Source: Alphaproteobacteria bacterium (GTDB lineage Bacteria; Pseudomonadota; Alphaproteobacteria; RF32; CAG-239). Taken from it: a stretch of 60,072 bases of DNA. Below are positions 18,093-25,116 of the stretch, piece by piece; position 1 is the stretch's first letter; every line of letters starts with the position of its first letter. The notes beneath the pieces were generated by a model, which was not told the DNA's origin, ran no database searches, and saw only the letters and a program-made list of their open reading frames with translations. The position numbers were made by a program, and so were the translations under genes. The stretch is taken from assembly GCA_017484225.1 (NCBI GenBank), contig JAFUTN010000019.1, forward strand, positions 1 through 60,072, given 5' to 3'.

Positions 18093-18121
18093 TTTACAAA
18101 AAAGCAACATTGTTTTAGAAT
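18093..18121 (+). promoter_or_regulatory. Promoter upstream of the 18147 operon
   Basis: TTTACA (18093-18098), a 17-base spacer and TAGAAT (18116-18121) form a promoter of the same type as those of the class-A leaders. It would drive the genes at 18147, 18683 and 20011. Confidence 0.55.
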
Positions 18122-18146
18122 GACCGAGGATTAAAGGATAATTGCC

Positions 18147-18662
18147 ATGAGCGAAGAAACACAACAGGTTACAAAAGACGATATTTGGTATATTGACAAT
18201 TATATCGTGCTGATTGATTACTACGATCGCACAATTTCCCGTATTGCTGCCCGTTGTGTTCGTCACGGCAACATTGCGTTGGAAGAATATCCTTTTTATC
18301 CTTATGTTATTGACGTTTTGGAAGAAATTTGCGAAACAGGTGATTTTATTGTTAACAATCCGGCACTATACCCCTATGTGGAGCGCAAAATAGCCGGCGG
18401 TATAGAAGCCTTAAAAAATAACTTGGCAATATATAAAGATGAATTTACAAAAAATCAAACATTGGAAATGGTTAAGCAGGAATCTATGGAAAAACAACGG
18501 CAAAAACTGAAAGACACTCTTAACGAAGGAGTAGATAAATCTGTTGATCCGACGGTTGGTGCCGGTATGAATATTGATGAGCTTATGGATAAACTGATGC
18601 ACGATAACAATATTGATCCGGAAGCAATGGATGCAGACAGACCGGTAGACAACGGACAATAA
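18147..18662 (+). CDS. Small soluble helical protein, unknown
   Basis: This 171-aa protein has no signal peptide or membrane span and matches no family I know. The N-terminal half is rich in Tyr/Ile and predicted helical. The C-terminal half has a charged helix (MVKQESMEKQRQKLKD) and an acidic end. AAAGGA lies nine bases before the ATG. It is the first gene after a good promoter and is followed within 20 bases by the secretin-like lipoprotein gene, so it is probably a cytoplasmic partner of that machine. Confidence 0.65.
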   Translation: MSEETQQVTKDDIWYIDNYIVLIDYYDRTISRIAARCVRHGNIALEEYPFYPYVIDVLEEICETGDFIVNNPALYPYVERKIAGGIEALKNNLAIYKDEFTKNQTLEMVKQESMEKQRQKLKDTLNEGVDKSVDPTVGAGMNIDELMDKLMHDNNIDPEAMDADRPVDNGQ

Positions 18663-18682
18663 TCTTGGGGGTAAGGATAAAT

Positions 18683-19999
18683 ATGTATAAATACTACAAA
18701 ACTGTTTTTCTTTTTTCGGCTTTACTTTCTGTTTTGCTTTTGTCGGCTTGTATAAACAAAAGTGATGCCATGGTTGAAGATATTCAAGCAGAAAGCCAAG
18801 CGGAAGCACCAACAAAGCAAAATGAAACATCTCTCTTCGGAGATGAAGGAACGATAGAATTTAAGGACCCGCAAGATCCGATGATGATAAGAACACCTGA
18901 AGGTGCCAATGCTTTGGATTTAGAGACTCCTCTGCGCTGTAATGTCAACTGGAAAACTCAGCAAATGGTTTTAACTTTGCCGTATGTAAAATCCGCTTTC
19001 AAACTGGAGCGCAACGGGCAAAATGACCCGCTGCCGCGCTTTGAAGTTACCGGATATTCGTTTGAAATGATGCCGGCAGAAAAGGCTATTGCCCGCTTAA
19101 CAAAAGAGGCAGACATCAGAGTTTCATCTAAAGACGGACCGTATACAAGCATTTCCGCCGAAGATTTGAAAGGCGAATTTTCTGAAGTTATTAAAATGAT
19201 TGCCGATTCCGCCGATATTTATTACACATACAATGCAAAAGATAAAATTTTGACCTTGAGCCGCAGAGTTAATATGACACTTTATACCCCTCCGTCTCGC
19301 CCTATTATTCTCGGCTTGCTGGATGCAATACGCGGTGCCGGAATAACCTCAATCGTTACAAACTGGGCAGATTACTCAATCACTTTTGATGCCGATATAG
19401 AAACACGCAATAAGATTGTTGATTTGATTGACTCATTTGAAAACAGTCCGGTTTTGGTTGCTTATGACGTAAGCATCTTTCGCCTTTACCCGAAAAACAA
19501 AAATGCCGATATAGAGTGGAAGGATATGCTGAAAACCTTTGATTTTGGCTCCATTACTACGGCACAAACCGGTGTTATCGGTCGCGTATTAACTACAACA
19601 AACGAGATTTCGGTTGAAAGTTTGCAAAAATTCTTAGGCAATCAGGCAAAAATTGAAACAATATCCGAAGGAAAGTTTGTTGTTCCTAATTTGTGGCTAT
19701 CGCGCTTTGATATCGGAAAATGCAGCAAACCAAAGGCAGATGCTTACGGGCTGTCTGTTTTGGCTAAGGCTTCGGTAGAAAAAGGAAACGAAATCTTTTC
19801 CGACATCACCTTGGAAGACACGCAGGGGCAAATAACCAGTTTCAAAATCAGAAACAAACTTGGCGAAAACTTTTTAATTATCGGTTTACCGAACGAGTTA
19901 TTTAAAATTTATAAGCCTCGTTCAGAGACCATTATCTTTATGGTTCCGCGTTTAATCAGAACGCTGAAAACCAATGAAAACATTAAAAACAAAATTTAG
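18683..19999 (+). CDS. Secretin-like outer-membrane lipoprotein
   Basis: The 438-aa protein starts at ATG 18683 (TAAGGA upstream) with a lipoprotein signal ending LLLSAC. Residues ~105-185 resemble the STN/N0 domain of secretins (FEMMPAEKAIARL, ISAEDLKGEFSEVIKMI). An N1-like domain is followed by VLVAYDVSIF, the usual entry to the secretin core. The C-terminal IIFMVPRLIRTL matches the secretin ending LIIFITPRIV. At 438 residues it is short for a full secretin, so the gate region seems reduced. Comparable lipoprotein secretins are PilN of type IVb pili. It would provide the outer-membrane ring of the envelope machine encoded around it. Confidence 0.7.
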   Translation: MYKYYKTVFLFSALLSVLLLSACINKSDAMVEDIQAESQAEAPTKQNETSLFGDEGTIEFKDPQDPMMIRTPEGANALDLETPLRCNVNWKTQQMVLTLPYVKSAFKLERNGQNDPLPRFEVTGYSFEMMPAEKAIARLTKEADIRVSSKDGPYTSISAEDLKGEFSEVIKMIADSADIYYTYNAKDKILTLSRRVNMTLYTPPSRPIILGLLDAIRGAGITSIVTNWADYSITFDADIETRNKIVDLIDSFENSPVLVAYDVSIFRLYPKNKNADIEWKDMLKTFDFGSITTAQTGVIGRVLTTTNEISVESLQKFLGNQAKIETISEGKFVVPNLWLSRFDIGKCSKPKADAYGLSVLAKASVEKGNEIFSDITLEDTQGQITSFKIRNKLGENFLIIGLPNELFKIYKPRSETIIFMVPRLIRTLKTNENIKNKI

Positions 20000-20010
20000 C
20001 GGGGGATAAG

Positions 20011-20727
20011 ATGGAAAACATTCAAAAACCTGTTTTGCGTAAACTCAGAAAGATTAAACGCCCTAAAATGGGTAATCAGCCGATAACCTTCAGCGTTCCG
20101 GAAAAAGCGGGAAATCCGGCTGTGCAGCAACCGCAACGTCAAACTGCACCACAGCAGCAGCCGCAGCGTCAAACTGCACCGCAGCAGCCGCAACGTCAAG
20201 TTGCACCGCAGCAGCCGCAGCAACAAATGCAAACTCAAAATCTGCCGCAGAAAAATAATCAAAACAGAGAAACTTTATATAATCAAAATGCCGGAATGGA
20301 AACAATTCGTTTTGTGGGTGATGATGAAAGTGAAGAATCTTATGTTGAACATAACGAAAGTATCGGTTCCTTATTTACCAACAAAACAGTTATGTTGGGG
20401 ATGATTCTGGCAACTTTAGTGGGAATGTTTATTGGTGCAACCGCTTTTTCTTCAACCGATTCATCCAAGCGCGGTTTAGAAGGTGTTGTCGGTAATCCGG
20501 ATGTTCCGGCAGGACGCAGCCGGTGCGGTTTGGTAGATAAAAGACAGGGTTGTGTGCTGTATATCATGAACCCGAAAGACCAAAATGTTAACGGCAAAGA
20601 TTTTTATTCGGCAGCGGCACAATGGACCAAGCGTGAAAAATACCAAATAGAAGTAGGTAATATGCACTACGGCAATAAAATTATTAAACCGGGGCAAATT
20701 GCACAGATATATATTCCACCGCTTTAA
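20011..20727 (+). CDS. Single-span inner-membrane protein with Gln/Pro-rich cytoplasmic region
   Basis: The 238-aa protein has a basic N-terminus (KLRKIKRPKM), a Pro/Gln/Arg-rich repeat region (about 33-80), an acidic stretch, one membrane span (about 128-148) and a periplasmic domain of ~90 residues with two Cys that could form a disulfide. The ribosome site GGGGGAT precedes ATG. The gene follows the secretin-like gene after 11 bases and ends at a strong terminator. The topology fits an inner-membrane partner that contacts the outer-membrane ring, but I recognise no family. Confidence 0.65.
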   Translation: MENIQKPVLRKLRKIKRPKMGNQPITFSVPEKAGNPAVQQPQRQTAPQQQPQRQTAPQQPQRQVAPQQPQQQMQTQNLPQKNNQNRETLYNQNAGMETIRFVGDDESEESYVEHNESIGSLFTNKTVMLGMILATLVGMFIGATAFSSTDSSKRGLEGVVGNPDVPAGRSRCGLVDKRQGCVLYIMNPKDQNVNGKDFYSAAAQWTKREKYQIEVGNMHYGNKIIKPGQIAQIYIPPL

Positions 20728-20748
20728 TAATTGCTGCAATTAAATCAG

Positions 20749-20772
20749 ACTCCGCATTTTGCGGAGTTTTTT
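20749..20772 (+). terminator. Rho-independent terminator
   Basis: ACTCCGCA and TGCGGAGT form an 8-bp stem with a TTT loop, followed by TTTTTG. It closes the secretin-like operon. The same stem recurs at 22817 and 24041. Confidence 0.9.
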
Positions 20773-20839
20773 GTTTGCTTTTTATTTTTTTTCTTATATC
20801 ATTTGTAGTTGCAAATTATAAATATTTCGGAGAACTCTC

Positions 20840-22798
20840 ATGTATAGAATTTATTTTTATCCATTTTTATGCAGCCTTTTGTTTTTGCTTAGCATAAATA
20901 TATCGGCCGGTGCGGAAGAATTTACGAACACACAAATTTATGAGCAACAAAAACTTTTTTGTAAAGGTCGGTATTGCCGAGACGAAAATGGAAATCCGGT
21001 AACCGGTATTGTTAAAGAATTTTATCAAACAGGTGCTCTCAGTGCGGAGGAAGAATATAAAGACGGTTGGCCTCACGGCTTAGTAAAAATGTATTTTCCG
21101 TCCGGCGAAATTCAATATTTGGCGCATTATAAAAACGACCGTCTGGACGGAGAAATGAAATCTTATTACGAATCAGGAGGACTGGAAAATGTTTCTTATT
21201 TTACAGAAGGCAAAAAAGAGGGTAAAAGCACAAGTTATTATGAATCCGGTGCAGTTTCTTTTGATACTGACTGGAAAAATGATTTACGCAACGGATTTAG
21301 CCGCACGTATTATGAAAACGGTCAATTAATGTCAGAAATGCCATTTCAAAATGACAAACTTGAAGGAATAAGAAAAGACTATTATGAATCCGGTGCTTTG
21401 AAAAGCGAAAGCGAATGGAAAAACGATAAAATAGATGGAAAAAGTAAGGATTATTACGAATCCGGCGCTTTGATGAACGAATCCGAATGGAAAGAAGGAC
21501 GGCAGAACGGCACACGTAAGGAATATTACGAATCCGGTTCCTTAATGAGCGAAGCTCAATGGAGGAACAACAAACGAAACGGAGTAGTCAAAGAATATTA
21601 TGAATCCGGAGCTTTGATGACTGCTGCTACCGCTAAAAACGATAAGTTGGACGGCAATTATCTTGATTATCACGAAAACGGTAATTTAAGGAATAAAGGA
21701 TTTTATAAAAACGGTGTGCCTGACGGTATTTTTCAGTCCTTTTTTGAAGATGGAACAATGCGGTCCGAAACTGCTTTGATTAATGGCAAAAAAAATGGGG
21801 TATCAAAATCATTTTTTGAAAGCGGAGATTTGCAGTCCGAAGTTGAATTCAAAAATAATAAAGCAAACGGTTCGGTCAAATGGTATTATGAAGACGGAAC
21901 ATTGCAATCTGAAGGAATTTGGAAAAATGACAATCCTCACGGCTTAGTTAAAACATATTACCCAAACGGAAATCTGCAAAGTGAAATATATTATATAAAC
22001 GGTGCTCCGCAAGGAGACTCTAAATTCTACGATAATGAAGGAAATCTCTCTGATATACGAACATACAAGAATGGTATGGAGCAAAAAGAACCAACATACC
22101 TCAAAACACCTGAAGCACAAAAAAATTTCATTAAGGCAAACAGCAAATGCCGAAAAAAATCTTTTGAATTGTCTGACTTTATCAAAATAAAACTTTTGTT
22201 AAAGAAACGAAATGCTCTTTTAAGCAAATACTATCCTGATGCTAAATTTAATAATTGGATTGGGCAAATTTTAGAAATAACCAAAAAACGGAAAACAGTT
22301 GATGTAAAAATTGCTGTTGACAATGAGGTTACGCTGTATTTTTCCTGCAATAAAGACAGTGACGTATGCAAACAAACATCAGACTTAAATGTGGGAGATG
22401 TTATTGTATTTTCAGGTTCACTCAATTTTTCAGACGATTACGGTGAGGAAGCAGATATTCTTTCCATCCTGCAACACCCTACTTACGAAGCAGATGTTAC
22501 GGAACTGAAATTAACCGAAGGAATTATGAGCAATGTTGTGCCGCAAATCATAAGAAATCAGGTTAACTTTATTATGGATGAAGTAGAAAAAAATGTTTTT
22601 ATACCTAAAGAAGTAAAGAAATGTCTCTTAGTAGATATAAATAGCAGAATTTCTTCTGAAAAGGCATTTACTTCGTCTGATTTAATTACACTAGAAAAAT
22701 TAAATGATCTGGAAAAGCTATATGCCCCCATAAACGGAAGATTAGATGAATTAATTGCCGATACATTGGAAGGTTCACCGTGTATAAGCAAAAAATAG
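20840..22798 (+). CDS. Secreted YwqK/MORN-like repeat protein
   Basis: The 652-aa protein has a signal peptide (about 1-25). It then has some fifteen tandem repeats of about 23 residues with the core YYESGAL-xxESEWKNDK-xDG (about 50-420), the pattern of the YwqK family often annotated as antitoxin-like and related to MORN repeats. The last ~220 residues are different: helical, with an OB-like stretch (VDVKIAVDNEVTLYF, DVIVFSGSLNFSD), of unknown role. The RBS is CGGAG. A weak promoter may lie at 20775-20802. It is flanked by matching terminators, so it is probably transcribed alone. The predicted location is periplasmic or surface. Confidence 0.78.
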   Translation: MYRIYFYPFLCSLLFLLSINISAGAEEFTNTQIYEQQKLFCKGRYCRDENGNPVTGIVKEFYQTGALSAEEEYKDGWPHGLVKMYFPSGEIQYLAHYKNDRLDGEMKSYYESGGLENVSYFTEGKKEGKSTSYYESGAVSFDTDWKNDLRNGFSRTYYENGQLMSEMPFQNDKLEGIRKDYYESGALKSESEWKNDKIDGKSKDYYESGALMNESEWKEGRQNGTRKEYYESGSLMSEAQWRNNKRNGVVKEYYESGALMTAATAKNDKLDGNYLDYHENGNLRNKGFYKNGVPDGIFQSFFEDGTMRSETALINGKKNGVSKSFFESGDLQSEVEFKNNKANGSVKWYYEDGTLQSEGIWKNDNPHGLVKTYYPNGNLQSEIYYINGAPQGDSKFYDNEGNLSDIRTYKNGMEQKEPTYLKTPEAQKNFIKANSKCRKKSFELSDFIKIKLLLKKRNALLSKYYPDAKFNNWIGQILEITKKRKTVDVKIAVDNEVTLYFSCNKDSDVCKQTSDLNVGDVIVFSGSLNFSDDYGEEADILSILQHPTYEADVTELKLTEGIMSNVVPQIIRNQVNFIMDEVEKNVFIPKEVKKCLLVDINSRISSEKAFTSSDLITLEKLNDLEKLYAPINGRLDELIADTLEGSPCISKK

Positions 22799-22816
22799 CC
22801 GCCTGCATCCGAAAAG

Positions 22817-22838
22817 CTCCGCATTTTGCGGAGTTTTT
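22817..22838 (+). terminator. Rho-independent terminator
   Basis: CTCCGCA-TTT-TGCGGAG is followed by TTTTTCTTG, just after the YwqK-repeat gene. Confidence 0.88.
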
Positions 22839-22842
22839 CTTG

Positions 22843-22871
22843 TTTACAAATTTGTTTCATTTTGTTAAAAT
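22843..22871 (+). promoter_or_regulatory. Promoter of leader RNA A1
   Basis: TTTACA (22843-22848), exactly 17 bases, then TAAAAT (22866-22871). The predicted start (about 22878) falls right before the first leader hairpin. Confidence 0.75.
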
Positions 22872-22877
22872 TAACCT

Positions 22878-23085
22878 CAGAGTGTGGGAAATAACACACT
22901 TTAGGGCTTCATAACCCTTTTATAATAAGCTGTCGTAAAACAAGCGACTTATATGTTGTTGACATTTACTCGTTCGGGTGTGATGTCAGCTAAATAAGGC
23001 TATACCGAATAGGCTGAGCCGTAGTTTGCTTATTATAAACGGTTATGAACATCCGCCCGTCTTTATTAAAACGGGATTTTTTATT
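22878..23085 (+). ncRNA. Structured leader RNA, class A, copy 1
   Basis: It starts with hairpin AGTGTG/CACACT (22881-22900). A long-range helix pairs TTCATAACC (22908-22916) with GGTTATGAA (23041-23049) and TTTATAATAAGC (22919-22930) with GCTTATTATAAA (23028-23039), enclosing three hairpins. It ends in a terminator-like stem CCCGT/ACGGG (23056-23075) plus TTTTTT. Copies A2 and A3 keep the same helices with different bases. It ends about 30 bases before the start codon at 23115, so it is a cis leader. I match it to no known riboswitch or attenuator. Confidence 0.8.
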
Positions 23086-23114
23086 TTAAACGATTAATGA
23101 AAGGATGTTAATAA

Positions 23115-24035
23115 ATGAAACATATAAGTTTTTTGAGTTTAGTTTTATTGTTAAGTACAAATTCAGCAATAGCTACCGAGTTACCTCTGAGCGGAACTTG
23201 CGGTGATGGGTGTCTTTATGAAATAACAACCATTAACGGACAACAAAATCTACGAGTTTACAATGATCCGAACTACAACGGTACCGCTAATATTGCCTCA
23301 GGAGCCTTTGCTAAATCTGGTAATGCTACAACAGGAGACTATGTTGAATACTATGATAATACCACATTTGACAAAATAACCATTGATGGAGATTTCAGCA
23401 CCATTGGTAATAGAGCTTTCTGGCATAATGGAGCCAGAGAAGTCGTTTTTAATGGTAACATTAATAATTTGGGTTCCGGTTCTTTTGAGTTCAACAATCT
23501 TACATCTGTAGACTTACCAGAAACATTAAAAAACATTTCCGGCCAAGCATTTTATGGCAACCGAATGACTTCCATTGTTATTCCGGATTCAGTCATAAGT
23601 GTGGGAAATTATGCTTTTAACCAGAGGACCTTACTTAATGTTTATATGTCAGACACGTTGGAGAGTTTGGGTGGTATCATTGGAGGTAAATTTTATACTT
23701 TTTACCCTTTCGGGAGTGGTACTGATTTATCCATTATTTGTAAAGGTGACATAACAAAGTGTCAAAGTTTGCTAAAAAAATATCATCCGAATAATTCAAG
23801 TACCGAAATAGACCTTTCCGGAAATGTTATTGCTGCAACTTATGAGCAATGCAACGGACAATATTTTTGGGACGGCATAAGTTGCGTAAGAGAGCCTGAC
23901 GAGTCCAAGCGCACTTGCTGTCAGGTGTGCGCTGATTTGGGTGGATATTGCAGCCGTATTCGTTATACCTTGCCGGAAGCAGATGCGGCAACATCTGACG
24001 ATAACGAAAACACGATTGAGTGGATTTTTTGGTGA
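23115..24035 (+). CDS. BspA-like leucine-rich-repeat secreted protein, leader class A
   Basis: The 306-aa protein has a signal peptide (about 1-20) and LRR_5/BspA-type repeats (for example FDKITIDGDFSTIGNRAF, MTSIVIPDSVISVGNYAF). A Cys-rich segment (CCQVCADLGGYC) leads into a C-terminal tail beginning RYTLPEAD and ending IEWIFW, shared with five other proteins of the window. Its N-terminal domain differs from the other five. BspA-type proteins act at the cell surface in host or matrix contact. AAGGATG precedes ATG. Expression is presumably governed by the class-A leader, and a strong terminator follows. Confidence 0.85.
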   Translation: MKHISFLSLVLLLSTNSAIATELPLSGTCGDGCLYEITTINGQQNLRVYNDPNYNGTANIASGAFAKSGNATTGDYVEYYDNTTFDKITIDGDFSTIGNRAFWHNGAREVVFNGNINNLGSGSFEFNNLTSVDLPETLKNISGQAFYGNRMTSIVIPDSVISVGNYAFNQRTLLNVYMSDTLESLGGIIGGKFYTFYPFGSGTDLSIICKGDITKCQSLLKKYHPNNSSTEIDLSGNVIAATYEQCNGQYFWDGISCVREPDESKRTCCQVCADLGGYCSRIRYTLPEADAATSDDNENTIEWIFW

Positions 24036-24040
24036 ACCAA

Positions 24041-24065
24041 ACTCCGCAGAATGCGGAGTTTTTTG
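24041..24065 (+). terminator. Rho-independent terminator
   Basis: ACTCCGCA and TGCGGAGT form an 8-bp stem followed by TTTTTTG. It is the third copy of this stem in the window. Confidence 0.88.
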
Positions 24066-24094
24066 TTTGCAAATAAACTCAGATATGGTAGTAT
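24066..24094 (+). promoter_or_regulatory. Promoter of leader RNA B1
   Basis: TTTGCA (24066-24071), 17 bases, then TAGTAT (24089-24094). The predicted start lies at the first leader hairpin (about 24101). Confidence 0.65.
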
Positions 24095-24100
24095 AACATC

Positions 24101-24328
24101 AAGGCACAAATTGTGCCGAGAATCTGGAAAAAGAGGTTCGGAGCTGTAGCAAGCTTTATACATAGAGACAATCGCTGTTAGCGATAATATTTTGATTTTG
24201 CCCCAATTTATGTAAATGGTTGGGGAGCTTGTGGTGTATGTTCAGGCATATAGGCTAAAGACCACGAGAATCATTTCTCTATGTATGATTTGCTAACTCT
24301 CCGACCGTCCTTTGAGACGGGTTTTTGT
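24101..24328 (+). ncRNA. Structured leader RNA, class B, copy 1
   Basis: Hairpin GGCAC/GTGCC comes first, then GAATC/GGTTC (24120-24139). The closing helix pairs CGGAG (24139-24143) with CTCCG (24299-24303), TAGCAA (24147-24152) with TTGCTA (24290-24295), and ATACATAGAGA (24158-24168) with TCTCTATGTAT (24276-24286). Inside are three hairpins, one capped by the conserved loop GTATGTTCAGGC. The terminator stem CCGTC/GACGG (24305-24320) abuts the closing helix. Copy B2 keeps the helices with changed pairs. It ends about 25 bases before ATG 24355. Confidence 0.8.
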
Positions 24329-24354
24329 TTTAAAAAATTTGAGAGGAGTCAATT

Positions 24355-25062
24355 ATGATAAAAAAATTTAGCATCATTTTGTTTTTTACCAGCCTTCATA
24401 CCGGTATTTTATATGCCGAGACATGGAACTGCGGACCGGCAACGGGTGGGGTATACAGCGACAGCGTTAAATGCACCTATGATGAGGCAACAAAAACTTT
24501 AACAATTTCCGGCGAAGGACCGATGGGAGACTATGCTACACGTTCAATTTTGTATACAGATGATTCTTCCCAAACACCTTGGGTAGACAAAGACATTGTC
24601 CATGCTGTGATAGAAGGAAACATAACAACTATAGGAGAAAGAGTTTTCAAATCTCTGAGAAACTTGGAAGATGTAACCGGACTGGATAATATAGTTTCTA
24701 TCGGTGCGGGGGCATTTAAATTTACAAATGTTAAATATCTTGATTTATCTAATGTTCAAGAAATCGGACACCATGCTTTTCAATACTGTGATGAACTTGA
24801 ATACATTGAAATGCCGGATGAAGTTCGTTTAGATAACACAGCTTTTTTAGATTCACCGCTCCCATCTTGTGGCAAGGCAGATGGTGCCTGCATTAACTGT
24901 AAAAACAAGTATATTCAGCAAGGTGTCGGTTGTGTTTCTTCGTGTCCTGAAGGATATACTTCATATTACGGTTTTTGCACGCGCACACGTTATACCTTGC
25001 CGGAAGCCGATGAAGTAACGAGTAATGATAACGAAAACACGATTGAGTGGATTTTTGAGTAA
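24355..25062 (+). CDS. BspA-like secreted protein, leader class B
   Basis: The 235-aa protein has a signal peptide ending LYAE. The N-terminal module (ETWNCGPATGGVYSDS, TLTISGEGPMGDY) is typical of BspA-like LRR surface proteins. Several LRR_5 repeats (ITTIGERVFKSLRNLEDV, VKYLDLSNVQEIGHHAF), a Cys-rich segment (CINCKNKYIQQGVGC) and the shared C-terminal tail RYTLPEAD...IEWIFE follow. GAGAGGAG precedes ATG. It is controlled by a class-B leader and closed by a bidirectional terminator shared with the converging gene. It is a close paralogue of the proteins at 27263, 43432 and 59106. Confidence 0.85.
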   Translation: MIKKFSIILFFTSLHTGILYAETWNCGPATGGVYSDSVKCTYDEATKTLTISGEGPMGDYATRSILYTDDSSQTPWVDKDIVHAVIEGNITTIGERVFKSLRNLEDVTGLDNIVSIGAGAFKFTNVKYLDLSNVQEIGHHAFQYCDELEYIEMPDEVRLDNTAFLDSPLPSCGKADGACINCKNKYIQQGVGCVSSCPEGYTSYYGFCTRTRYTLPEADEVTSNDNENTIEWIFE

Positions 25063-25070
25063 GTAAGCAA

Positions 25071-25102
25071 AAAAAATCGCCGTTCATTTCGGCGATTTTT
25101 TT
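25071..25102. terminator. Bidirectional terminator
   Basis: AAAAAATCGCCG and CGGCGATTTTTT form a long symmetric hairpin between two converging genes (ends at 25062 and 25117), usable on both strands. Confidence 0.85.
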
Positions 25103-25116
25103 GGTCTTAATATTTT

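Noticed and set aside
22878..24330. The leader segments as integron attC sites or invertible promoters
   Set aside because: Leaders occur on both strands with their own genes always downstream, bases change in compensatory pairs rather than being conserved as recombination sites, and no integrase or invertase gene is in the window.
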